Source of the DNA: Sipunculus nudus
Taxonomy: Eukaryota; Annelida; Sipuncula; Golfingiida; Sipunculidae
Assembly (NCBI GenBank): GCA_026874595.1
Contig: CM049306.1
Span: 73,471,642 to 73,535,641 of the forward strand
DNA: 64,000 nucleotides
Direction: 5' to 3'
Shown here: positions 48,656-61,000 of the stretch, one piece after another
Position numbering within the stretch: the stretch's first letter is position 1
Layout of the letters: every line of letters begins with the position of its first letter
Translations under genes and position numbers: made by a program
Notes under the pieces: model-generated
The model's input: the letters and a program-made list of their open reading frames with translations, nothing else
Databases searched by the model: none
What the model was told of the DNA's origin: nothing

Positions 48656-49759
48656 AAAATCATAGATATGATCCCTGAGTTTTGCCTGCCATCCATTTTA
48701 ATGAATGAAGGAAAAAGGCCGAAAAAGCTGCATATAAAAAGGATGATTCACTTTTTACAGCATAAACACATACAATGAAATCAAATGAAAACCATATGTA
48801 AATTATTTTATTATTTATCATTGAAATGACATACACATAATAACAAACATACTTTTGACAAACATGTTAGTTTTAGAATTTAACTGATAAATTTAAAACT
48901 GTAAGGCCAAAAAAAATTAAAGGTATGTTTCTCAGGCACTGCACACGTCATTTTTAACCCCCCCCCCCCCCCCCCGAACCCCCTGTCAAAATTTTTTAAT
49001 TTTGATTTTCATCATTCAAGAAAATAAAATAATACAAATTTGATTTGTATACAAAATTTCCTTTGTTATGTAGTGCTTTCACCTGTTTAGTAAAAAAATC
49101 TGTTATTATCATGCTTTCCCTGATCATATGACATATTTGTCAAAAATGCAAAAAAGGGGAAAAAAAGTAGCCCGTGCGCACCAATTTCTGAAAAAAAGTG
49201 CCCGAGAACCATACCTTTGTTTATATTTGGCCTAACATCACCTGAGTTAGGATCGTTTCTCACATTTTCTAAGGTAAATTTACTGATATATTACCTACAA
49301 ATTGAGCATATTACTGCCAGGAATATTCAACACCAGGATGAATAAACACTGCAAGGCTGTTGCCCCACTTTGCTGTTAGTACTGATATCATCTTTAATTC
49401 ATATGAGCTTCAATACAAAATGCACGGGGATGTTAACTTGCCCAAGCACTGCTGAACAAACTAGAACTGTTTATGGACAATTATCTTTTCAACAGTTTCT
49501 TTGGCATCTTATGACACAAGGAAGCAACAAACTTTTTTTTATACTTGATTACCATATACTTGATTAATTTCTAATGACCTTTTAAAAGTATGAAGCATGG
49601 TTCACCACTAAAAATAATTCTATTTCAGAAATTAAACTTCAGAACTTTGGTTGTGTATAAAGACATGGACTTTTGTATACAACACCAATTGTCTCCATGC
49701 AAGTTATAGCTGATATCCTTAACAAGACTACTCCACATGCAGATCTGTGCAAGAACTAA
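48656..49759. other. Intergenic, no gene seen
   Basis: It contains a C run at 48958-48975. No exon is recognised. The 3' end of SNRNP27 transcripts could reach into the upper part. Confidence 0.4.
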
Positions 49760-49903
49760 GTTGGACCTTCAACCATTTGGTTGATGGGGAAATGACTTGA
49801 AGAGATTTAAGGCAAAGATTTCATTTTTGTAATGTTTATATCTTGAGTTGAGAAGACTAAATGTTATTGAAATCTAAATTCCTTTAAATATGAAAAACAT
49901 ATC

Positions 49904-50260
49904 TAAACATATCATATTTAAAACTATATATTGAAAAGATCTACAACACTGAGAAGAAAATTGCAGCAAAAAATAGTAAAACCGCCTCTCATAGAAAAAA
50001 ATGGGGCACACTAAATAATTTGTTTATATTGGCTGACAATAACTGAAACTTACAATCAATTTTTAATAAAATATCACTTGTGTGTAGAGTTGTTAAGCAT
50101 GTTATGTCTATTAGGCATGTAATTTATGCTTTGTATTTTTGGCTATGTAATGATGTATGTGTTACAAGTACCTGTGCATGTAATTGTATGTTTTCATGTT
50201 TGTAACTGTTAACAAGATGTAATGTTATTGTTTCATAAAAAAAAAAAAAAAAAAAAAAAA
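49904..50260 (+). mobile_element. Poly(A)-ended retro-insert with a 144-bp target duplication
   Basis: A 357-bp segment ending in 24 A (50237-50260) lies between two 144-bp direct repeats (49760-49903 and 50261-50404) that differ at about two positions. An A tail at one end and flanking duplications are the signature of target-primed reverse transcription. The body resembles a 3' untranslated region and encodes nothing. It lies downstream of the SNRNP27 stop, on the opposite strand. Confidence 0.8.
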
Positions 50261-50631
50261 GTTGGACCGTCAGCCATTTGGTTGATGGGGAAATGACTTG
50301 AAGAGATTTAAGGCAAAGATTTCATTTTTGTAATGTTTATATCTTGAGTTGAGAAGACTAAATGTTATTGAAATCTAAATTCCTTTAAATATGAAAAACA
50401 TATCAGATATACCATCTTTCCTCAAATCCCCTCTTGTACACTTTCACCTTTTTGGCCCAGCCACTCCAACTCATAGTGGTGCCCCTAAACCTGTATTTCT
50501 ATTCCTGAGACATGGGTAACACCTGAATTTTCAGCTGGGGTGTGAAGTTCCTGTTCCTCATCTAATCCAGTCATCTTGTTAGCTGTCCATAACTGCAACA
50601 GGTGTCCCTACTGACGTGTTTAACATCTGCC

Positions 50632-50686
50632 TCAAGCGATAAAGTCCAATGGTCGATTAAAACCTCCTCTTCTATTCATGTATTGC
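50632..50686 (-). CDS. SNRNP27: SNRNP27 last exon
   Basis: It encodes (R)[17 protein letters not shown] and TGA (50634-50632). The acceptor is TTTCATTTCAAG on the - strand. Confidence 0.95.
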
Positions 50687-53600
50687 CTTGAAATGAAACA
50701 GAAGGGCTAGAAAAGTGTGCAAACATTTCACAACCTTGTTACAATTAAGTGATTAATTCTTTAAAATAAGTCTACAAAATCTTGCTTTACACTGGAAGAT
50801 TAAATATAGGGAAATGTAGACCTGGGCGGCCTCACTGCAAAATGTGATGTGATTTAAATGCTCCTGAAATACTAAGACCTTACATCAGCGCTGCAGGATG
50901 AATCATTCATCATTTGAAGTAAAAATACAAGAAACCCCACCTGCTTAGTATGTTTAGGAGCAAGCTGAACAGGTTTAGGTCTTGATAATTACCGAAAAGT
51001 ACATCAGAAAGTTTGGGACACTTTCTATTATACTTTTAAGTAATTTTCAGTACATTTTTGTATTTCTGTGGTATACTTTTCTGTATTTATCAGTGTATTT
51101 TCTAAATAATTCAATAGGTCAATAACAGTTTGAATAGTACCCAAAAGTACTGAAATACATGAGTACCAAAAAGTACCCAAAATCACATTTGGGATACTAT
51201 CTGGTATACTTTTAAGTAATTTTCAGTACATTTTATATTTAAAATAAATAAAAAAAAAATACAAAAATGTACTGAAAATTACTTGAAAGTATAACAGAAA
51301 CTGTCAGAAAGTGTCCCAAATATACTTTTGAGTACTTTTCAGTACACATTTCAGTACTTTTTGGTACTTTTCAGTTGATTTTTCGTAATCATCAAGACCC
51401 GAACAGGTCAGCTTACTGATCTTCTAAGTACTGATTTTCACTGAAATAAATAAATACAATATATAGCAAGGAACAGGTACCTTTATTCTTAACACTCACC
51501 TATATCTGCGCTTTCTTCCTATATTGGCCACATATACATCATTCCCTTGCACTTGTTTCCCCTGAAAATTAACATAACAGGTAGTCAGCTGATATAAAAC
51601 ACCACTGAATTTTATCCTGGAAACCAACTTTACCCTGCACAAACACTGTGGGTTCTTTGCTTTCATGAATTCAAGTTGTTAAAATACTTTTACTAAGCAT
51701 ATCTAAGTAGAAAAATAAATAAGCAACATCATGACCTCATCATTTGTGAGTTGGTTTAAATACTGATATATTTTGTGCAATACTATCATGACCAACTGTT
51801 ACTCTTTTGCATTTTACAATACGGGCATCTACGATCAGTTAACTGACCAGTAAACTTGGAATACAACTAATTTATAAATGTGTACAAACAGGCATTTCTG
51901 GAAGGTATTAGACTCAGACTTGAAAATATTTTATATTATTGTTAAACAAAATTTCTGTAGGCGAGTACTGTCAGATAAGCTGTCAGATAAGTGCACTCAA
52001 CTATACTTACCTTTGTGGTATCAAATCCACAGAATCCCATCAGCTTCATCATCTCTTGCTCATCCTCTGTCTTCCCTTTCAGATCAGCATCTGTTCAAAA
52101 CACACATAAGACAAAAAATAAACTTCCACCGGCTTCTGTGGCCCAGGGGTAGAGCACAGGACTCAAAGCCGGGATATCATGAGTTCAAATCTCAGCCGAG
52201 GTGGTGAGGTTTTTCACGGTCGGCCCCAAACAAAGGGTGAGCGCTCTGCAGGCTTAATGGGAAGGTCATGCCCAACGGCCGTGTTTCACTCACAAATGAG
52301 TGCGCCTTTTCGGGGTCCTCGGTTGTATGATTACCAACCCAGGGCCCGCAGGTGCAGTAGTCACCGGGCCTGGTTAACGCCAGGATATACTAGATGTGTT
52401 GGAACTACACGAATGCCCCCGCCTGGGGCAAATTAGAAACATTTGTTAAATTTTGTAAAATTTTTTAAGTTCAGGAAGTGTTGTATGGTCAAAAGTAGGT
52501 CAACAAGGGCCAAATGCAAACTCGATCTGTAAAGGGTCATTATCAAGCAACACACCAAAAATCAGGCCAGTATCTGCAGGCATTGTGAAAAAAAGTCCAA
52601 ATATGTGCATTTTTCATGAAAATTTCTGTCTTTCATGAAATTTTCTATGTTCAGGATCTGTCATATGGTGAAAAATAGCTTAACTGGGAGGAAACGCGAA
52701 CTTGATCTGTAAGTGGTCATTATGTGTCCACAGACCAAACATTAGGCCAGTATCTGTAAGCATTGCATTGCGAAACTAGAATATTAGCAAAAGTTGATAA
52801 TCATTTATAAATTTAAATTGGAGAGGTATATACCATGTTTCATAACAATCCACCAAATGCTTCCTGAGAATTAAGCTCCTAAGTTTTTTTCTATACTAAG
52901 CTCTGTGACCTTGAAAAGTAGGTCAAGATCACCCATCTTTGAACTTGACCAAGATTTTGTAAATATAATGCAATAGCACTGAAGAAATGAAGTTCCTGTG
53001 TTGAATACCTTTGGAGATATCCTGCACAAAAGGCCAAAATTGAAAAAATCCGATAAAATTTCATTAAAAAATCAGAAATTGCAGGTGGTGCCACCAAAAT
53101 TGTGCAGCACATACAGACCATCAGTCCCAATGATCATAGTAAGTTTTGTGAAAATCCACACAATGGTTCCTGAGATATAAACTTCTGAGTGTTTTTCTAG
53201 AAAAAGCTCTAAAATGTAGAAAAATGGGTCAAGGTCACCCATCTTCGAACTTGACCGAGATTTTATCGATATACATCTTCACTGATGAAATAAAATTACA
53301 ATGGTGAATCCTTTTAGAGATATCCCGCTCACAAGGTAAAAGTTAACAGACGCGGAACGGACGGACGGACAGACACCGGACAGACAGATGGACAGACTGA
53401 CAGCTTGGGTGACGACAATAGCCCATCAGCCTATGAGCTGAGGGCTAAAAACGGCTGTACATGTGTATTTGTCATGAAAATTTCTATTTTTCATGAATTT
53501 TTCTAAGTTTAGGAGCCGTAAAACGGTCAAAAGTAGGTCAACCGGGACGAAACGCGAACTCGATCTGTAACTGGTCAATATCTGCCCACACACCAAAAAT

Positions 53601-56600
53601 CAGGCCAATATCTGCAGGCATTGCGAAAAAAAGTCCGTACATGTGTATTTGTCATGAAAATTTCTATTTTTCATGAAATTTTCTAAGTTTAGGAGCCGTA
53701 AAGGGCAAAAGTAGGTCAACTGGGATGAAACACGAACTCGATCTGTAACTGGTCAATATCTGCCCACACACCAAAAATCAGGCCAATATCTGCAGGCATT
53801 GCGAAAAAAAGTCCGTACATGTGTATTTGTCATGAAAATTTCTATTTTTCATGAAATTTTCTAAGTTTAGGAGCCGTAAAACAGTCAAAAGTAGGTCAAC
53901 CGGGACGAAATGCGAACTCGATCTGTAACTGGTCATTATCTGCCCACACACCAAAAATCAGGCCAATATCTGCAGGCATTGCCAAAAAAAGTCCGTACAA
54001 CTGTTTGATTTCGGAATGACGGAAGGACGGACATGGGTAAAACTATATGCCCCGGCCACTTTGTGGCGGGGGCATAAAAATGAGAGGAAGCATGTGATAC
54101 TGCCCTGTCACGTAGTCCAAAACCGAAATGGAAATATGTACACATACTTAGTTTAGCTAGCATTAAACAAGGGACCCATGGGTCACATCGCTCAGCTAAA
54201 TTTTGGAAAATATTAGTAACTGCAAAATATTTTTATTTCTTTTGGTTTTTCATGTATATTATCATTAGAAAAGCATGGCCCTGCTAAAATGAAACTCTGT
54301 AAATTATAGAATAACGGACATGAGCTAAACCATTTAGTGATGCACCAAGGGAACAAATAGGCCTATGGTAAGTGTTATATAAAAGTAACATTTCATAAAC
54401 AAATAATGTGTGAAGGTAATTAAGTTTTCAAAAGCATTTGAATATTAGGATTAAATTCCTGAATTTTTTTTCTTTAAAACAATCAAAATTGTCCAAGTCT
54501 CATCAAAAAGAATTTATTTAACATTAAAATTATAAGATTCATCTTGTTTATTAGTCCTGTGTATTGAAGGGGTGGGTGGGGGGAGGGGTCTCCGTTGTTA
54601 CTGCTCGTTGCTGAAATAAATGTTAATTTTAAGATTCATCTAGTTCATAGTACAGGTCTGTCAACAGAATGGGGGTGTGGGGGGGGGGGGGGGGTGGGTT
54701 GCCAGAGAAAAAGGCTCCCTGTGGTATGGTATTAACTGCAGACAGCCTGATCAAGCTCAACTCAGTGGAGAGAGCTGCACTGAATGACCTCAAGTCACCA
54801 AAGTGGACTGCTTGAAAATGTCAGGGAATACAACAAGAGCCTCCAAAAAAAAAATTCAATAACTAGCCTAATTTTGCAGTTTTCATTTTCATATTTCAGA
54901 TTTTAACAGATTAAATCCATATGTGTACATGCTGTGAAAATCAAATCCACAGTACTTACAGGAAAAAAACGTGCCGTGGCCAAAGTTGGGCAAAATTTAA
55001 GGTACCAATTTTTATTTTTGCTATTATTTTAAAAATGTTAAAGATTTTTATCTAATTTTGGGGTATACAATTTAATTTTGATTAATTAAAGTTATATTAC
55101 TGGAAAAAAGTCCTTAGCTTTAACATGTTTTGTGTCAAGCGTTCTAATATCTTTTCTGATTTTTTACAAAATGCATTATGTTTGAGCCCATAACTTTTTT
55201 AAATGAAATAATACTGACTTAATTTCTGGCATGTCCATAGGAACTATATAGAGGAATATTTATGGTAAATATGAAGAAAACTAGATGAATGTTTTGATAC
55301 TAGGCAGTCCTGAAGTGTGAAAATAGATTTCTAATAAAAAATTGAGGTTTTTCCTTAATATCTCGAAGGAACAAAGTCCTATTGACCCAATTTTCGGCAT
55401 GGTAGGAGATTTTGGGGACATCTAACTTTATGCCGAAATTCATATTCGTAGGTCCAATGGTGTTGAAACATGCCAGTCTTACGGACGGACGACGGACAAT
55501 GGACCACAACTATAGCTCAGATGACTTATAGTCAGCTGAGCTAAAAATGGAGGAAGTTACCTCCAACAAAAAAATATTAAAAAAAAAAATAAACTTCCTC
55601 AAGTGTCAATTACAAACAGAAAAGACAGCTGAAAATGACAAGATTTTAAAAGGTTTATACTGACAACACAAGAATGTAAGACTTGCTCATAACCTTTGAT
55701 GATTCAATATTAAAGTACCTGAGAAATGTTAAATTTCATGCACTCCGTGGTGGTTCCAGTAGGAAGCCTGACCTAGAGTCCACTAGCTGCCCAAATAAAT
55801 TACATAACAAACCCTAGGTGCAAGTTGGCTATACCACTTACAGAGAAACCTTGCCTGATGTAAAAATTATTTATTTGACATGGTCTTCTAAAACTTGGAA
55901 AAAAGTTGCAGGTTTTTAAAAAGTGGTAATTTTAAATTTCAGACTATAAAAGCTTAAAACCATATCTCATCAGCAAACAGTGCTTTCATGAAATAAATAT
56001 GCCCTGGCTAAATCTGGGCAAAACCTAAGGTAATGTTTTACATTTTTATGCTAATTACTTAATAAAATTGTAAAATACTGATCTAATTTCTGGCATACAA
56101 TTAAATCTTAATTAAACATAGTTCTATGCACGTTTTTTTTTAGCTTCAACAGTCACCATGTTAAGTAAGTGATATATCGTTTTCGATAAGGTCCATTATG
56201 TTGATGCCCAAAACTTCTACAAATTATGCAATACTGACCTACTTTCTGGAATTTTCATAGGAAATATATGGAGGAATAGTTATACAAAATATAAACAAAA
56301 CAGCACCAGTGGCTTTCATGATGGGTAGTCTAGAAATGTTACAAGGCTCGTTTCAAAAACAATACTTGACCTGTTCTACCAAAACTTGAATATAAGCTAA
56401 AATTGTTTTTCAATTGAGAGTAGTCCAAAGAGATGCACAAGGAACATATCCATCTCCTGACAGAGTTTGGGGGGTCTAAACCAGTGAGAAAAGATAAATT
56501 CTTAAAGGAACAGGGTTCTGGGGCAATGCCCAAAATACTGTAGATTCAGATAATATCGTGGGCTTAAAATTTCGTGGTTTTTGTACAAAACGCATATCAT

Positions 56601-57949
56601 GGGGTATTTGAATTCGTGGAAAGACAAAGAAAACTTCAGGAAATTATGTTTATTAATACCTCCATTTGCGCAAGGAAGACGAGCCCGACGTACAAAGGTG
56701 GTTCGGCTCTGATGCTTATCACACGGTGCGCCTGTATCGCGGTCAATCGGGTTAGCGTTGAACAAACAAGCTCCGCCCGACCCGAGCCTAACTAAGAATT
56801 AATCAGCCGTGACCGACACGTGCATGCCGATACATCAGCTATTAGTTATGACACCCGATCACACCACTTTGACAGAAAACGTAAACCATCACTTGACCGG
56901 AGGAAAAATGAAACGGGACCGTCCACATGAAGGTTTTTAACTTTGTTTAATCTAGGCGGTAGTCACATGTGGCGCCTGTAAATCCCGGACGTGGCGGTGA
57001 GACGAGACAAGGTTCGTTCGTCATTCATCATGTCAGCTATATTTGGAGATTATAAAGAAATAATTTGCCTAATAGTATTCTGTGGCGCTTACTTACGCTA
57101 ACATATATGTACAACTATCAGCAATATTCGGAAGAAGTACCGCCTGCATGTATTAATAATGGCTCACTCTTATGCACGCAACTGTTGTCTCAATATTCAG
57201 AATAGGCGGTTTTTCGCGTCCCGCGGTAATCGCAGTAATGCAAAGAGTTTACACGGCCCTTGTCTTTAAAGCCAATAGGTAGCCTAAGTCTCGTTTAATC
57301 TCTATTGAAAGAAGGTTGAAAAGGCTGTTCCGAAAAAGCCGTGCCTCGGTAGCTGTGGTTAAGAACATTGGAACTTGTTTTCCGTTAATGGCGTGTTAGA
57401 ACTACCGCTTTGCGCGACAGAAATGTGGTTCTGTTCTTGAATTTTTCATCCGAAATGTTGAGGAAATGAGGAAATATGGGGATACGTTTTCAGTTTAAAT
57501 CATACGTTGATATTGTTTGATTGTAAACATATCAGGGGGCAATGTTTGTTCAATGTAAGGGGAAATAATTTGATTGACAAAAAATTATTTATAAATCCTA
57601 TATTTTTATAGTAATTTAGGAAAAAGCAATTCGGTGCATTTAATAAATATATCAAATACAATCATAAAACAGTAGTAAACAATTTTTGTATCTTTATTGA
57701 AAATCAGCCAGGGGTAACAATTATATATATATAAAGTCAACCACCAGCTACCGTTAGGATACCGTATATCCTCTGACCCTGTGATTTTTTTATCGTTGGA
57801 ATCATGAATTCGTGGATTATCTTGATCCACGAAAACCACGAAAATAAAATCCCAACTAATATTTCTGAATCTACAGTAGTGAATTATAGTGGGAAGCAAA
57901 CACTTCTTGCACACACACTCATTGTCAGCTGGGTGTGACATCAGTATGG

Positions 57950-58010
<61 letters not shown>

Positions 58011-61000
58011 TGAAGGGATACAGACAACTTGCTACGTACCTGTAATAACTGGCTTCTGTTGTACCTGATGCCCAGAGTGAGATTGACCTGGTGCATTCGG
58101 TTTTTCTGATGATCTTTAAAATATACAAACATATATTTTATATATCTAGCAAAAATATAACACTTTCTCAAAATAAAGTTTTGTAAAATATGTTGACAAA
58201 TTAAACAAGGTTAACAAATCTAAATACATAACTTTCAATCAATTACAAACTGTTTAAAAAGTTTTGTTTGCAAATGATCAAGGGGAACTGTATCCTTACA
58301 TTACCACACTGGTTTGTAGAGTGGATATAATACAAAATGTTAAAAATAAAGTAGAAGCTATCACACACTAATTGTATAATCCATATTCACATTATAGACA
58401 AAGAATATTGTGGTTGTTACCATATTTCACTGTATTTTTACATTATTTTTAAGATATGTGGAGTCAGAAGAGCCTCACATGAGAGTATATATCAAATAAA
58501 TTAATGCTTTTGTGTTACTGCTTTGAAAATAACACTGATTTTCATAACTACTTCTTTCATCTCCCACCTTGATCTTCTGCGTGGAGACTTAGAACGTGAC
58601 CGTCTTCTCTGAGGTGACCGTGATCTGCTGCGGTGTCTTCTCTCTGTTAACAGTGGTTAGTAAGAGCTGACTGATACTGTTCACATACCCAGACTTGATG
58701 TTCTTACTGTTAACTTTCTTACTATACACAATTTTTAGTGAAAATGCTTAAAATGCATTGTAGAATACCTACCATTACAAGTTAATCAATTAAATCAAGG
58801 TTGTTTCTGGGGCCTATGGATCACTTAATTTTTTGGCCTGATATTCAGCTACTGATTACATAAACCGTAACCTTAAGTATATTTCTGTAACAATATACTG
58901 AAAGGAGTAATTGCATGTGGTTTGATTCCCTGGGCATAGGTTATTCATAATCAGTAATAAAAAATAATTTGTAATATATTACAAGTTTGAAAGGCATAAA
59001 AGTATATCTTAATAATCCATGTTTTGAAAGTAAAAACAAGGGACCTATGGGTCACGTCGCTCAGCTGAATTTTGGAAAATATTAGTAACTGCAAAATAAT
59101 GCAGCTTAAATGAAACTCTGTAAATTATAGAATAATGGACATGAGCTAAAGCATATGGACTGTGTAATAAATGAAACCTTTAGCCTGAAACCATTTAGTG
59201 ATGCACCAAGGGAAAAAATGGGCTTACAGTAAGTGTCATATAAAAGTTCCATTTCATAAACAAATAATGTGTGAAGGTAATTAATTTTTCAAAAGTTAAA
59301 TATATGGCCATATGAGTTAAAAATTAATCCCACAAAGTTTGACCAATATTTCTAATTTTAAAAACTAGATAACTAGGCCCCACCAACTTTAAGAGATATG
59401 AACGAAATGCTACAAAGTATTTATATCTTCTTAAATCTTGTCAGTTAGCACTTCATTAGGTCCTAATATTTTACCATATATGAATATTAGGATTAAAATC
59501 CTGAACATTTTTTTCTTTAAAAAAAAATCAAAATTGTCCAAGTCTCAACAGAAAGAATTTTTTAACATTAAAATTATCAGCTTTGTCTTGTATATTAGTC
59601 CTGTGTATTGAAGCGGTGGGTTCAGTGAGGGGTCTCTGTTGTTACTGTTCATTGCTGAAAAAATGTGAAATTATAAGATTCATCTTGTTTAAAGTACAGG
59701 TCTGTCAACAGAATGGGGTGGGTGGGGGTGGGGGGGGGGGGGAGAGAGAGAGAAAGGCTCCCTGTGGTATTTATGCTGGCAGCCTGATCAAGCTCAACAA
59801 GAGAGAGGGCTTGCCGGAGTGATGGGATTACATAACAGCCTGGGGAGCACAGAGAGTTGCATTGAAAGACCTACAGTGACCTCAGTGGACTGCTTGACAA
59901 TGTAAGGGAATACAACAAGAGCCTCCAAACAAATTTAATAACTAGCCTAATTTTGCAGCTTTTATTTTTCATATTTAAGATTTAACAGATTTAATCTTTA
60001 TGTGTACATGCTGTGAAAATAACATCCACAGTACTTACATGAAAAAATTGTGCCGTGGCCAAAGTTTGGCAAAATTTAAGGTACTGATTTTATATTTATG
60101 CTAATAACTTAAAAAAAATTGCAAATTTCAGATCTAATTTTCCGTATACAATTGAATCTTGATTAAATGATGTTATATTCCTGATAAAAAGTCTCAGCCA
60201 TTCCTATGTTAAGTGAGTAAATATATATCCTGATTTTTTACAAAGTGCATTATGTTTGGGCCTATAACTTCAACAAATTATGCAATACTGACCTAAATTT
60301 TGGTATGTACATAGGAAATGTATGAAGAATATGAATATTTACAATTACATCTAACATTATGCCAATTTTTGGATTACCAGGTAAACAAAAGTAGGGTCAT
60401 GATGCTAGAAAATACAAATACATTAAGTCTTCTAAAAAACTTCAATAGCTAGACTATTTTTTAAGCTTATACTTTCAAATTCAAAATTCATCAGATTAAA
60501 TCCATATGTAAACTGGCTGTGAAAATTAAATCAAATGTACTTATAAGAAAAAAACATGCCATGGTCAAATTTAGGCAAAATTTAAGGTACCAATTTTTTA
60601 TTTTTGCTAATATTTTTAAAAATTTTACAGATTTTGATCTAATTTTGGGTATACAAATTAATTTTGATTAATAAAAGATATATTACTGGAAAAAAGTCCA
60701 TAGCTTTGAAATGTTTTGTGTTAAGTGATCAAATATCTTTCCTGATTTTTTACAAAATGCATTATGTTTGAGCCAGTAACTTTTTTTAAATCATATAATA
60801 CAGGCCTAATTTCTGGCATGTACATAGGAACTATATAGAGGAATATTTATGGTAAATATGAGAAAAAACAGGTAAGTGGTTTTGTAGTTAGGCTGTCCTG
60901 AAATGTGAAAATAGGTTTTTAATAAAAAATTGAGGTTTTTCCTTAATTTCTCAAAGGAACAAAGTCGCAAAGACCCAGTTTTGGCTTGGTAGGAGATCTT

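Noticed and set aside
52128-52210. Functional tRNA gene on the + strand
   Set aside because: It has A- and B-box-like segments but an imperfect cloverleaf and a long attached body, so a SINE is the better reading.
56574-56795. 73-codon frame starting [14 protein letters not shown]
   Set aside because: It lies within the inverted-repeat end of the TA-flanked element and lacks any protein similarity that I can recognise.
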